Below are positions 20,273-32,304 of a stretch of 64,000 bases of DNA, piece by piece. Source of the stretch: Nemertoderma westbladi (Eukaryota; Xenacoelomorpha; Nemertodermatida; Nemertodermatidae); NCBI GenBank assembly GCA_032718475.1, contig JAUCBJ010003132.1, positions 1 through 64,000 on the forward strand, given 5' to 3'. The notes under the pieces are model-generated. The model worked only from the letters and a program-made list of their open reading frames with translations. It was not told the origin of the DNA and did not search any database. Numbering within the stretch: position 1 is the stretch's first letter; each line of letters starts with the position of its first letter. Made by a program: the position numbers and the translations under genes.

Positions 20273-20339
20273 TATTTTGTAATATTTGGAATAAATGCCA
20301 TCCTACTTCCTATCTCCTTACTCAATACAATACATCATG

Positions 20340-21080
20340 TAATGGAAACGCAAATGGGAACGTTACATTTTACCATTATTTTCCGTTTTTACGTTAAATT
20401 ATTATATTATTGCCGGGATTGGTATGTTAAAAAATATTTTGAAAAACCAACCCAAAGCACCTACATTCACCCAATGACTGTTTTGCAAAACCCACTGCCC
20501 CAAAACACATCCCACAGTGCCCTAACACCCATGGACCATCACCCACCACCATACTACGCCCATTCTACCTCTAAATGCAACCCCACCCACTCATTTGCCC
20601 ACTGACACTCATCTGATAATCATCACCACCCCCTCCCCCCCCCAGGCACACCCTAACCCCCAGTCAGGGCAAATATCAACCATTCAATCTCTGACTGCTC
20701 ACATTTCTGGTGTAGACCTCACCAAAAAACAAGCTTCCAAAATGCAACACTGGCTGCGACAGATATGCCTGCATTATGACAAGCACCCCCACCATCCATT
20801 GTGTCAACGAACATTACCCGCAGTCTCACAAACTCCTCCAGACTCTCCTCCTTACACATAACCATGTATTACAAACCCTTCGACCCACATACATGTCGGC
20901 GCATGTCTTGTATCAGTGTCCAGCTACTGAACTCAGATTTGAGTCATCGCTGTCATAAGGAGCAGCATGGATAACGGTCGAAAGTCCTGTTCCCCCTACC
21001 AATAAGCTCAAACTGTTTCAGGCCCAAATACTGTGGGGCGAGCTACGAAGAAAGAGAGCCTTAGCATATGGGTACCATTA
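20340..21080 (+). pseudogene. Unrecognised degraded coding-like stretch
   Basis: A C-rich block stands out from its AT-rich surroundings. One frame holds SGVDLTKKQASKMQHWLRQI (within 20595-20861). Another, broken by one TAA near 20958, continues to LKLFQAQILWGELRRKRALA near 21060. The composition is protein-like, but no family is recognised; a retroelement remnant is most likely. Confidence 0.25.
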
Positions 21081-21589
21081 ACGAGTTGTCTGTCATCGTC
21101 GTCTGTCGTCGTATATTTCGCTAATAATTCTGTCATACCTTGATGAAATTAAACCAAACTTTGTACGTATGTAGTCCATCAAAAGATTAGAAATAATCTG
21201 AAGTTTGGTCAACGACGAACGAACGCACGAGTTTTACAGTGCATACGAGTATCTACCTGCCACAAATCAGCAGTTAAACGCACAGTTTCGAGATTTTGCA
21301 TTGTATTAAATGTCGTCAGTCTGCGTTTCGGAAAAACTCTTTGAAACAAAACAGGACGAGCGCAACGAGGCTGATGAAGGAGATGAGTATTGTAAAACGA
21401 AAAATGTCAAACTTAACTTAAATAGCCCTAGTTAGTAGCTTTACTATTGACAGTTAAAGCGTGTAAGGGCAAACTGAAATGGACCTCTGTTTTTTATAAC
21501 CAGTTTAATTCAAACTGAGAGCGTCACTCATATATATTTTGGTAAAGACGGTTTTCGTATATGTAATAGAGATTAGTACAATTTATTAT

Positions 21590-21700
21590 ATCGCTATATA
21601 TATCTATATATATATCTATATTGATATATAATAATATATAATAATATATATATACAATGTATATTAATAATATATATAATAATATATATAATAACAATAT
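21590..21700. repeat. AT microsatellite
   Basis: TATATATC, TATAATA and ATACAATGTATA repeats, inversely related to 14736-14816. Confidence 0.85.
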
Positions 21701-21737
21701 TATAAAACACTATAAAACATGCTTATAATTAAATTTG

Positions 21738-22191
21738 TCAGGTGTGACCCAAGGTGTAGTAATACCCCAACTTTATAACTGACTGGCGTGAGTGCTATGG
21801 ATATGACTAAGACAACATGACCCAGTCACGACAAAAGGTGTGCACAGAAAAAACAATTACCAGCTGTGCAAAGCTGCAAACAATACCACCGACCCCTGAC
21901 TCCTTCTCAGAGAACGTGAAAAGGACCCATTTGAAAGTAATGGTGTAAACAAACACAATGGAGAACACAGTTAGACCACCTAGTGTAGACCCCAGAAAAT
22001 ATGGGTGGAGAATAGCTAACAATCAACTTTCCCCGATTTTAATCCCTGAAGGCATACCACCAGCTCTGGAATGCATTTTGCAATTAATTCGGTTTAACTG
22101 TTCATCCAAAATCCCATGTAAATCGCAGAAGTGCACCTGCAGAAAAAACCAACCTGATTTCACAGAATTTTGCAACTGCACTAAAGATTAA
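21738..22191 (+). pseudogene. C-terminal fragment of the HALTGCDTTS-type protein family
   Basis: A plus-strand frame near 21855 reads QTIPPTPDSFSENVKRTHLK, matching the LPPTSDAL..H..RA.YQ block I associate with this family. After a frame break, 21958-22191 encodes WRIANNQLSPILIPEGIPPA and ends in a Cys-rich tail (CKSQKCTCRKN, FCNC), the usual C-terminus. Oddly, 21742-21764 is identical to part of the minus-strand fragment at 14860-14888, so two pieces may be inverted against each other here. Confidence 0.4.
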
Positions 22192-22554
22192 TGCGCAAAC
22201 TTTTCGTAATTTCATATTGTATTATAATCAAACAATGAATAATATAAAATGCATAGTCTCCATGTTCGCCATGCATTAAATAAATTTTGTATATTTAGCA
22301 TTAAAAAGGTGTTATAAACAAGCAGGAGACAAATTATTTATATATACATTTTAAGGTAATAAATTTCTGTCAAGGTTTTAAATGCTTCAGATGTGATGTC
22401 CGCAGTAAATTACTGTGGTTTCCATGAATACGGGTATTTGTTGCTAACCATACTTCTACACAAAATTGATGTGGTGCATATTAATTAGGGAAACATATTA
22501 TTAATAAAGTGCACAAACGAAACAAAAAACACATGAGTGTCAGTAGGCATAGTA

Positions 22555-22885
22555 GTTTTTCATTTGGAAAGATAAAGCGATAGCTGTAGTGCCTTTGTTA
22601 CCATAGCAACACTTCAATAGTTTCTCTAAATTTTCATATTTTCGATCAAAATTACAACCAGTTCAAGCCCAACAGTTAATCGCCATTCTGATCGCTAAGC
22701 TTTCATAGAAATTACTGTAGTCCATAGAAACGGGTCATTAATAAAAATTGCCCAGGGTGTCAAAGTCCATAAATCACTTTTTTATGTTAAGAGGGACCCC
22801 TAGACACCAAAACATCCAAAAACTGTAATCCGTCCAAAATATTTCGGTTAGGCCAAAAAGAGGTACGTGGCTGCCGGACTAATAG
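22555..22885. repeat. Dispersed repeat, copy 2
   Basis: Diverged partner of 17200-17535, ending in the same GTGGCTGCCGGACTA motif. Confidence 0.55.
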
Positions 22886-23978
22886 TATAACATAAAGTAA
22901 TAGTTATATACTCATAAAAAAACACCAGAATCATTCCAGTGTGATAGACAAAGATGTTATATTCATATACAGATTTTGATCACAGAGGGAGAGGGGGTGG
23001 GTGGGGGTATCTGACAAAAGATAATGCCCCTTACCATTATTCAAACCCCCTTCCTCCATTGAATGTAACAACATTGTAGAGATTCTTCTTAGTGTGCGAA
23101 TTACGACATTTTTCGTCTTTTCGATTTCGTCTTTTTTGTCTATGCAATTTGTTTTTTGTTTTGTTTGTGGAAAAATAAATATCTTATCTTATCTTATATT
23201 TCAATACCAAGTTTACTTTATGTATAACATAACGAGTGTGTATTCCTCTATCGGAATAAGACAATAAATAAAAATAAATAATAAACACCTAATCTGTTGT
23301 GTTTAGTAGAGTTGGGTTTGGCAGAAGTAGATGCACAATCTATTATCAACTGAGAATGTTATTTGTGCATTAAATAAAAATAATATAAACTCAGTTAATC
23401 AATCTAAATTCTCTACTTATCTAGAATTTAACCCAAACTTAGCTGTCGAGGTGAAATCCATATTAAAATTAGGTAAATGTGTCGGATCAAAAATAGGTAA
23501 GAGATTAAATATAGGTAAATCCCCTTTCACTCTTGCATATAAGTATAAAGTCAACTATGCAAGTACACAATTACGCCATATCATTTTATCAACTCACTGG
23601 TAAATGTAAAATATTTAAATATAAACTGTAAGTAAATTGTTCCCATTCACAGTATCAGAATATCGGAATTTTGTTTGTTCTGCATGTCAACTCGTTTATA
23701 ACTAAACTACCATAATCTTTAGGCTTACTTCAACTTGCTCACTTGGTAAACTAAAACTTTCAACTTTGGTCCGGTTAGCAGGTTTAGTGCATTGCAAGTA
23801 GATAGGCCTACCTATTCACTATTGACTGACTGAACTGATAGTAAACTAAGTTGTAGGTTCTACAGTAGCCTTGTAATGTAACTGTATGTATAGGTAGCCA
23901 TATACGGGTATACTGTTAGGCAACTTGTAAGATTTTATCATAAATTAATATAATGGCTGCGAGGCAGTTCACGCTTGT
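22886..23978. other. Intergenic, no gene supported
   Basis: A 90-residue frame at 23331-23603 is AT-driven in composition and has no recognisable motif. Confidence 0.45.
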
Positions 23979-24300
23979 CCATTGAAGTTTGCTTCTGAAA
24001 CCGCACTATCGTATCACAAGATTAGAGACCATGAGGACGTTAACTACGTTTCAGTTGAAGTATGGCGAGGTTTATTACTGTCAAAATCTATTTTATTAGA
24101 TATTCCGGATCTTTTTGCCATGGATACTGTGGTTTCGATGGCAGATCTTTGCAACTGCAGTATCGTAACATCGGTATCGTATCGGTGCATCAACATCGGT
24201 ATCCACCCGTACAAGCGCTCACCACCATTGCTCGATCTGTTATCAAACTTTCGGTTTCCGTTCACATTATGAGCGGCACTTCGTGAAGTCATGGCATCGT
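23979..24300 (+). pseudogene. C2H2 zinc-finger fragment
   Basis: The frame starting at 24229 gives CSICYQTFGFRSHYERH plus FVKSWH, a full C-x2-C-x12-H-x5-H finger with the conserved Phe. In another frame near 23979, CPLKFASETALSYHKIRDH looks like a finger that lacks its second Cys. Stops follow at once. This is either a short exon or, more likely, a decayed finger array. Confidence 0.3.
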
Positions 24301-25404
24301 TGATGATGGTGTTCGAACCTGTTTCGTATCAGAACTAAAGAAGTGTAAGTAATACACAAGTCAGCAAGTTGTAGAGCAGTTCAATGGGGTAAGTAATAAA
24401 TATATTCATTTTCTGAACAAAACGAAGCCGGTCAATCACATCTTCACTTTACGCCTGATTTTAGACTACCAGAACCAACGGTTCTGCCAAGGTTACCCTA
24501 CGGTTACAGAGTGTAATAATTTATATTATTATTGAAATTTAGTAAATCGGCAGTGATCCCAACATTTACCTATTTTTAATCTCCCTTTCAAACACTTACC
24601 CAACTCAGTTAAAGTTTTTGTTAGTCTGTAGCTGTGACGACGAAAAAATCCAAAGAACAGAATCACATGTTCTTTTTGATGCCCCATCACAGATACAGAT
24701 TCGTGTATTAATATTTGGTTTAAAACCCAACTCAGTTAAAGTTTTTGTTAAGTTTTTTTTGTCATGTTTGTACGAATGTAAAAATTTGATTAAGCATTCA
24801 ACAGCAGTAAACAATGAATAGTATAATTATTGGTGGACTAAATAAGAAATATTAACTACAGTATTTTTAAATATGGCGGTACATGGTTTATTTTGTTAAT
24901 TTGTTTATGCTTTGTTTGTGTGTAAAGAATTTGTCTTCGTCGCATTTAGTCAATAAATAAATAATAGTAATAACAAATTGTCGAGGTGGGGAAGGGGGAC
25001 TGATGTTATGCACGGTTCGCAGATAAGCTTTGGGGTGACAGCGCTGAGAAATCACTGTGGTTCAATCGCTGGTCAAGCACATGATTTTTGACTTTTGGTT
25101 ACAGGGATGCTAGATTGTTGTTACATCGCTGATAATGTGTGATACAAAACCACTGCGCCATGCCGACAAAGTGTATTCTCAATGTCAGGTTTTAAACCGA
25201 TGTCTGCATGCGAGTGCTGTTTCACCACACATCTCTCTGTGATTATTTTTTACATCGTTTGGATCAATCGCTCATATATAGGATATGATGTTTGATATAT
25301 AGTTATTCCATAATACAGTTATTTACTAATCAAAATAATGTAGTAAATTATATATTCAATTGTGCCGTAATTAATAATTAATAACAGTTAAAACTGAGTC
25401 ATTT
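24301..25404. other. Intergenic, downstream of the FReD gene
   Basis: Contains a 25-base direct repeat (CAACTCAGTTAAAGTTTTTG at about 24601 and 24729). No gene supported. The 3' UTR of the minus-strand FReD gene should lie near 25300-25404. Confidence 0.45.
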
Positions 25405-26901
25405 CTATGGTTGTATTCCATAATCTCTGATCTTCATCTCGACTCTGTCAACTGGTTCACTCCCTGTGACGGTTGACCAACAAGGTCCCCTGTAACCATA
25501 AGCCCCATAGAGGCCATTTAAGTTTGAGCTAAGGCATTTATAATACCACCATGCTCCATCATATTTCCATGCGCAATTTTCGCCGACATTTGAGTCATGA
25601 TCATTTTCCTTTGTGGAGAATGGCTCATTGTTGTGGATATCTAGTGAGTCTCCAGCATTTCCACTGTATCCGGATATAAATAATTTGTAGTTAGAAAATG
25701 GATCTCCTAGTCGGAAACTTTCATATTTTGCATATTTGTATTGCCCGTTGTACCAAAGATCCACCCTTAGTTTGACGCCGACTTTACTGAGTTGGAATAT
25801 GTTCCCCAACCCGAACCAGAACTCGTGACTCACATCCCCGAATCCAGACACATATTCATCCCAACCCAGATAGAAATCGGTTGCTCCATCAACCCGTCTT
25901 TGTATTACCATCCAAGGACCTCCGGGTACAGTGGTATCGCATCGAATCAGACCATTGAGACCACCCATATCCCTATTATTAAGTGTATAAACTCTTATGG
26001 TCTTTACTACTTGGTAATTGGGACAAGTAAAGTTGGGCAGTGTACCCATAGCTCTTAGTAAATCATTTCTTTGTGTATCGATTCGGTCATTTACTAAGTG
26101 TATTTGGTCTTCAAGCAGTCCCTTTGACCCATTTATTTCTCCATGCACCTCTACCATCAAACCCACCATTTCTTTTTGGTATCGCTGCTGGTAGACAGAT
26201 ATATCTTGTGCAAGATGTTTCTGAAACAGCATTACTGTGTCATTAAACTCTTTGATCAAACTTCGAACTTTGTTACTCTTTGTATCACTCAACGTTTTTG
26301 TTTGATTCATTACCTCGGCAATAAGTATTTGTCCATGATCAATTATTTCCCCACTAAACATATCTCTTTGTTTACTAACCTCATCCTTAAACAAATCTGT
26401 TTGTTGATTCACCTTACCACTAAATTGTTTGTCCTGGTTACGTAACTTTTCATTGAATATTTTAATCTGTTTATTCAGTTTTCCATTGAAAATTATATCC
26501 TGTTTTTTCAGCTTGGTATTGAGTATAGTATTCTGTTCACTCATAATTTCTCTTTGTTTAGCAAACTTCAAAATAAGTTCTTCTTTAGTAAATGCTATCA
26601 CACTGATAAATGTTACCATGATAGAGAATGCAACCAAAACGGCAATAAATTTCAAGGCCATTTTACATTTTGATTTGCTCAATGATTTAAGAAGTTGCTT
26701 ACCAAAAGATTGCACCAATGCAATTGGTTTCTCTAGTTTGCAATCGTAATTCTCGCTTTCTTGATTCGTTAATGAATCGTTTGCTTTTTCAAAATTAATT
26801 GATGTACTTTCACAGCCAATATCGCTGATTATTCCATCAACCTCACGATCATCTGCATTGTGGTCAGAGTAAAATCGTACCCATGGCATATTATTCTCCA
26901 T
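25405..26901 (-). CDS. Type II membrane fibrinogen-related domain protein with hendecad stalk
   Basis: A single open exon of 498 residues. Residues 1-81 are a hydrophilic, probably cytoplasmic segment. Residues 82-104 (LKFIAVLVAFSIMVTFISVI) form one membrane span. Residues 117-281 are 15 uninterrupted 11-residue repeats (for example NTKLKKQDIIF, NGKLNKQIKIF, NEKLRNQDKQF), predicting a long coiled stalk. Residues 293-498 are a fibrinogen C-terminal domain with C293/C321 and C443/C456 disulfide pairs, GGPWMVIQRR and a calcium-loop region near ENDHDSN (432-438). C474 is an extra cysteine. The plan resembles FIBCD1-type pattern-recognition receptors. TTATTGCAG ends two bases before the ATG, preceded by a pyrimidine-rich tract, so an upstream (probably noncoding) exon is likely. 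FReD proteins often bind acetylated sugars; that ligand is inferred. Confidence 0.92.
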   Translation of the reverse strand: MENNMPWVRFYSDHNADDREVDGIISDIGCESTSINFEKANDSLTNQESENYDCKLEKPIALVQSFGKQLLKSLSKSKCKMALKFIAVLVAFSIMVTFISVIAFTKEELILKFAKQREIMSEQNTILNTKLKKQDIIFNGKLNKQIKIFNEKLRNQDKQFSGKVNQQTDLFKDEVSKQRDMFSGEIIDHGQILIAEVMNQTKTLSDTKSNKVRSLIKEFNDTVMLFQKHLAQDISVYQQRYQKEMVGLMVEVHGEINGSKGLLEDQIHLVNDRIDTQRNDLLRAMGTLPNFTCPNYQVVKTIRVYTLNNRDMGGLNGLIRCDTTVPGGPWMVIQRRVDGATDFYLGWDEYVSGFGDVSHEFWFGLGNIFQLSKVGVKLRVDLWYNGQYKYAKYESFRLGDPFSNYKLFISGYSGNAGDSLDIHNNEPFSTKENDHDSNVGENCAWKYDGAWWYYKCLSSNLNGLYGAYGYRGPCWSTVTGSEPVDRVEMKIRDYGIQP

Positions 26902-26925
26902 ATCTGCAATAATGGGAAAATGGTA
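26902..26925 (-). other. Splice acceptor just before the FReD start codon
   Basis: On the minus strand, CCATTTTCCCATTATTGCAG precedes AT-ATG. The boundary lies between 26904 and 26903. The upstream exon was not located. Confidence 0.65.
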
Positions 26926-27502
26926 TTATATTATCTTTGTGAGTTTAAATTAAATTAACTTGAGGATCTGAAAGTGATAGGATTCAGTGACTATGTAACA
27001 GTTGGACCAAATTGCCACAATACCTCGCACCCTGGCGTATGTGACTGTGGACCAATGCTGTGACAGGATTCAGTTGGCGCAGATTCCCGACCGCTGATCA
27101 GTTTGTGTGCAGTTCCTTTACACACTAGAGTGGTGGTTCTATTGGGTGTAATTTGGCCGAAGCCCTGGTGAAGAACAGTTTACTGGGTTTAGCTAGTTCT
27201 TAATAACCGATACTGACTGACTGCACTCACCTGTAAGGTAACAACCTACCGTCACCCAGTGTGGCGCTAGTGGTAAGAAACGATGCACATATTGCACATA
27301 TAGCCAACTGAGCTGTCCTCACAGGGTACAGCTATTAATGTATAACCTACCTACTAGTAATAGGTAAAGGCAACAAATTAGGCCACAGAATGTCAGTTTT
27401 ACTGGTCTCTACTGGCCCTTGGGGTTTGCTGTAAGTGAACTGGTTAGCTCATTTACAGGCCTGATATTTATTCTGCCCAATGTTAGTAAATTGCCCAGCC
27501 CA
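26926..27502. other. Upstream region/intron of the FReD gene
   Basis: No coding sequence seen. GTGAACTGGTTAGC near 27435, followed by GGCCTGATA near 27458, may be a decayed copy of the SINE/hammerhead unit at 12497. Confidence 0.4.
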
Positions 27503-27524
27503 CCCCCCCCCCCCCCCCCCCCCC
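27503..27524. repeat. Poly-C tract
   Basis: Uninterrupted C run on the plus strand. Confidence 0.95.
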
Positions 27525-27604
27525 ATTTGTGATCGGAGCGCATGGCGGATTGGATTCGCTAACTAATGCCCTGAGGAAGTCTTCAACACTGCACTAAACT
27601 CAAA

Positions 27605-29050
27605 AGGTGTCCTCGCGTTTCAGCAATGTCATGTTTCGGCAACAGTCGCGCTTCGGCAAAAAGTTGCGTTTCGGCAACAGTCACGATTTTGCAAAAAAGT
27701 TGCATTTCGGCAAAATTATTTCTTTATTGCAGGAGAATACACTATACTATGAACAATACAAGTAAAAGTGAAACAAGCAGGACATTTTAAATATACAATA
27801 CAATAGCACATTCATTCGTTAGATGCAATGCTAATAAAAGTTTTAAGTTTAAAAGTTATTAAAAGTTTAACTTCCCTGCCCTGGAATAGTGTTGTAAAGG
27901 TATACCACCCACCATGGCTCCAGCTCCACCCTTTCACCTTTCCACCAGCCTCAGCCCAATCTAACTGCAGAGGCCGAAGACGAGGACAATTACGAATTAT
28001 TAGAATTATAAGAATAATAGACTAAAACTATAACACTACAGAGTACAGACCCACTCAATGTATTATTACACCTACCCTACAGGTACCCATTGGGACACCT
28101 AGGAAATAATATGAATTGAGTGAAGATAATAAATAAAGAGATGCAATCACAGTGGTTTTGTAGCCCAAGTACAAGTCCCAGATATTACTGAAATGATAAT
28201 TAATTTAACTATATACGTCAATGTTCATAAAATAGCACTTTATAGCGTTGCGTACTTTATAGCGTTTGCGGCCGTAAAAGATTCAAAGTGCCAATTATGA
28301 ACAATTTTTTTAAAATTTGCATATCATGGTATTGACAGATGGGAAGCCATGATGAGGTAAATTGCGGACAAACAAGGTATCAGATAGTATTTCCAGGTAT
28401 ATATTTTACCTGAGCCACTAGCTGAATGGTTAGAGCGTCAGACTTCCAACCCGGAGGTCACCAGTTCGATCCCACCTGGACGTCATTGCCGACTTTGCAA
28501 ACTTGTGCCCAACAAAAGGTTATAATAATTATGAACAATGGCGAATCTAACTTTATTTATTTGTGAGGAATTATTTATAATTATGCACTTAAACTTTCTA
28601 GAACAACCTAAAAATGACGCGGTGACATACTGGATGTAAACTGGAAATACATAGTAAATGTATGGCGTAGGGACATAATGAGAAATAATGTCGCACTGGT
28701 GATTTGGAAGTGCGAAATTAATTCCCTACAAACAAATAAAAAAATATTAGCACTGTACCTATCTTGCGTAATTGACATAAAAAATACCACTACAATTTTT
28801 TTAAATTATTGAATTACTGATCTAAAAAAAAAAGAACTAGGAATTTATCTTTATTCTTTTGCTGAAACTTTTTTGCAACTTTTTTGCCGAATCGAGATTT
28901 TCTTTGCCAAAACACATCTTTTTTGCCGAAATGCAACTTTTTTGCTGAATCGCAACTTTTTGCCGATTTTTTACCAAAACGCATCTTTTTTACCGAAAGG
29001 CAAATATTTTGCTGAATCACGACTTTTGCCGATATTATTTGCCAAAATGA
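27605..29050. mobile_element. Fold-back element with TTTCGGCAAAAAGTTGCG-repeat arms
   Basis: The left arm (27617-27722) is five tandem 17-18-base units of the form TTTCGGCAAAAAGTTGCG/TTTCGGCAACAGTCGCG. The right arm (28858-29048) carries about ten units in the opposite orientation (TTTTGCCGAAATGCAACTTT and so on). The 1.1 kb centre has no recognisable gene but holds a tRNA-derived SINE at 28413-28485. The two arms differ in length. Confidence 0.75.
28413..28485 (+). repeat. tRNA-derived SINE head
   Basis: A box TAGCTGAATGGT at 28419-28430 and B box GTTCGATCC at 28464-28472, 33 bases apart. Anticodon and T stems do not pair well, so this is a SINE or tRNA relic rather than a functional tRNA. 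It differs from the SINE family at 17764 and 50073. Confidence 0.65.
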
Positions 29051-31044
29051 ATGTGTAAGACTAAGGCATGGGGCAGGATTGCCGCAAATCCCATCTCTGA
29101 ATTATTCGAATTGCGTGTTCAATTCCCCAACTCTGATCTGAAATATACTTACCCTGGGTTATATAATTATCTCTTCAAAATTGTCATATCAACTATTTAG
29201 TAGGCCTATTAATTTAATTGCATTACCAAAAAACATAGAACTATGTTAATAAAAGGTTTCTCAGAATCTGGCGAAATAGAAACTGATATAATTTGGGATA
29301 ATTTATATATTGTAAGTTGTTATGACTAGTGGACAGGATATAGTGACGGGATGTTATTTATCCAAAATTGGATAGAATAAATGTTAAAGAATAATGACAG
29401 AATGGGTGTCGTAAGTTAATATATATCTGTAATATAAATCTGACAGGCATGGGGATTAGACAATCAAAACGTATGTTTTCAACTATCATAAAGTCTTGTG
29501 CAAATCGTTTAATTTAAGAAGAGTAAGTCAAACTTCAGATAATTTTAATAGGCATCGGTGGTGTGGGGTACCGTATGTCAAAGATTGATGATAAAGAAAC
29601 ATTTCGAATCATTTAAATGAATTTATATTCCCGCATTAAGAACACGATTTCGAAAATTTTCTGGTGAAATTCGCGAAAGTAAGCAAACATCGGGATTTCG
29701 ATTGTGATGAGGTACTGGAATCGCTTCAAAATTTATGGAATTATTTCTTGTTTACCAATAATTATATGGTGGAACTTCGGAAACGTTGCGATCTTCGAAA
29801 AATTTGAGGAGTTTCGGTTAGATTTAGGGTTAGGGATAGTTTTAGGATTACGTTTATGGATCATGTTATGGTTTATGGTTAGGGTTAGGTTCATGGTGAA
29901 GGTCACACTGTCATTGGCCCATCTTTGTCATGTCACTATTATTGTTATTGTTTAAGTAATTTAAGAATATAGTCAAAATCCCAATATTACAATGAATTGG
30001 AAACAAATATTGACACTATCTAACTTCTATGCCATTGGCAATATATGTGTTAATAAGTCGGTTGTACTCATTAAAGATATCATCGGAGAGAACTAACTGC
30101 GACTGGTCATCATCTTGTTTAATGTTAATAATTTGTTGCGATTTGACACCAAATTGCCGAGCTTTTCAACGGATCTGTATGCAGTCAGGAAATCATCTCA
30201 AGAAGCAGTTAATATTAGCTGCTACTCCATCAACTAAGTCTCTTGACTGTTCAGTGTTCCATAATGGCATCAGTAAGCGCCAGTAACGTAACATTCCTCT
30301 GTTTTAGAAAATCAGACGGATTCAAACAACCAGGACCAATTAAAACTGAGTTTCCTTCAAACATATGAGCATGGTTCGCGGTATGTTGTAGAAAAAACCC
30401 CAGCACATTTGAGTAATGTCAAAAACTGTCTTAAACGTGTAAGGTGTAACGTGTAAACGTGTACCACCACATATACCAGGTGTGAATTTGTGGATATTAT
30501 AAAACTGCAATATCAATTCCCGAAAGAGTTCCCGTATGCTTCTAGTTTACGAAGATAATTCCTATGGAGCTGAGGACAATGATGTTGATCATACAAGGGA
30601 TTGCGATGTAAAGGAAATACCGGTAGATGTTGAAGAAATGTATGTAAAGGCAGTAATTCCGTAAGTTAAGACAAAATAATTTGTAACAAATGTTAATTAG
30701 GTTATTGTTGGTCAGGCCATAATCCTAATTAAAACTGTTATGCAACAAAATTACCATATTACCATTTGCCCAAAAGGCCACCATTATGGCCAGAATTTTA
30801 CCAAAATTACCAGGTTGCTAATGTATTTAGTTGGTTAAATTATTATCAAAATTTGTTTATATTTTTAACATTACCAAGTGAAAGATACATTTATAAATTT
30901 GCAACAAGCGAAAATGCAGTCTTGATGGGCATAAAACATATTTCCCTTAAAATTTTGTTGATAATGAAACTATAATGGTCCCACCAGCTGTTACATCATC
31001 TAATTCTTAATTTAATTCTCTGTTATTTAAGGCTATGCAATCCA
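29051..31044. other. Intergenic, no gene supported
   Basis: Contains a degenerate telomere-like patch (GGGTTAGGG at about 29828, GGTTAGGGTTAGG at about 29878). Small open frames here lack recognisable domains. Confidence 0.45.
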
Positions 31045-31067
31045 CCCCCCCCCCCCCCCCCCCCCCC
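31045..31067. repeat. Poly-C tract
   Basis: Uninterrupted C run. Confidence 0.95.
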
Positions 31068-31387
31068 ATTATCAATTACTAATGCTTCAAGGCCAGGCCA
31101 TTCCTGCGTGAATATTCCAAGGATGTTGAATTCCAGCTGGAATCAAAATACGTATACTGGTATGGCTAAAAGGGTACGCCACGAATTCGATGATGATGAA
31201 ACATTAGTGATCATTGGGAAGAGTCAGATAGATATACTAAACACATGAAGCCATCAGTTCTGGCAGCATAAATTAATAATGAGCAAACAGCTAATGTTTT
31301 TCAAGGTTATCTAAGCTCTCATGTTACTGGGAAACTCCTCAAATTATAAATTTTGTGTTGAAAAGATCCATATATCGATGGGATGTA

Positions 31388-32304
31388 GGACAATTCGGTC
31401 CCGGACAATTCGGTCCTGGACAATTCGGTCCGTACAATTCGGTCCCGGACAATTCGGTTCCAAAACACTAAATAAATGGGACCGAATTGTCCGGGACCGA
31501 ATTGTCCGGGACCGAATTGTCCTAGGACCGAATTGTCCTAGGACCGAATTGTCCTAGGACCGAATTGTCCGGTTCCTGATAGCAACTTTTTAGTGCTTTT
31601 TTGATATTGGTGAATGTTCTAGAACATTAGTAGAGATATTTGTTATGGTAGCTAGTGTTATTTACTTGCTAGAATTTTTTGAAATTTTAAAAATACTGTA
31701 TTTTTTTTTATTTTTGTTATTGGTAGTGTTCGAGAACATTATTATATATTATTTATTAAGGTGTAGCTAGTGTTTTTTTTTACTAGCTAGCATTTCCTTG
31801 AAATTATAAAAACACTTGTGAAAACATTGATATTTCAGAATTAGGCCTAAACTGTTGCTGATTATATTAATTACCAACAATATTGATGATATTATAACAG
31901 TCCCTGAATGAGATCCAGCTATTATCTAGGATAATAATTTAGGCTTGTTACCAACCAACAACACATACATTATACTTACGCAGTATATAAAAAAAATCAG
32001 CTTTAAACATTTTAAATACATACTATTACTAGCTAGTAAATTAATCACAAGCTCCATAAAAACACCATAGCTACCATAAATAATAATGTTAACAAAAAAA
32101 AGTAAATTTTTTTTATTTTTAAAAAAATACTAGCTAGTAAAAAAAACACTAGCTACCATATAATAATATATATTAAGGTTCTAGAACATTCACCATTATA
32201 TAGTACCAATTAAATTTTGTCCCGGACAATTCGGTCCTGGACAATTCGGTCCTGGACAATTCGGTCCCGGACAATTCGGTACCGGACAATTCGGTCCCAT
32301 TAAT
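31388..32304. mobile_element. Fold-back element FB1 with GGACAATTCGGTCCC arrays
   Basis: The left end (31388-31573) is five forward units of GGACAATTCGGTCCC, a short spacer with CCAAAACACTAAATAAATGG, then six inverted units. The right end (32219-32300) is six forward units. Inside these, GGTGAATGTTCTAGAACATT at about 31609 is mirrored by GTTCTAGAACATTCACC near 32180, and GGTAGCTAGTGTT is mirrored by AACACTAGCTACC, giving a long palindrome with an AT-rich centre. No coding capacity. Confidence 0.8.

Noticed and set aside
23331-23603. 90-residue frame
   Set aside because: AT-driven Asn/Lys/Ile composition and no recognisable motif.
25015-25100. Second hammerhead/SINE unit (GGTTCAATCGC, AGCGCTGAGAAATC)
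   Set aside because: A B-box-like sequence is present, but the CTGATGA and GAAA core bases are not in a foldable arrangement.
28413-28485. Functional tRNA gene
   Set aside because: A and B boxes are good, but the anticodon and T stems do not pair; it fits a SINE head better.
29820-29900. Interstitial telomere repeat
   Set aside because: Only a few imperfect TTAGGG-like units, mixed with unrelated sequence.
30029-30290. Possible minus-strand coding piece (INIKQDDDQSQLVLSDDIFN)
   Set aside because: Several stops on both sides and no family recognised; too weak to annotate.
31388-31573. CRISPR-like array of short repeats
   Set aside because: Repeats are directly adjacent, change orientation and lack unique spacers; the context is an animal genome.
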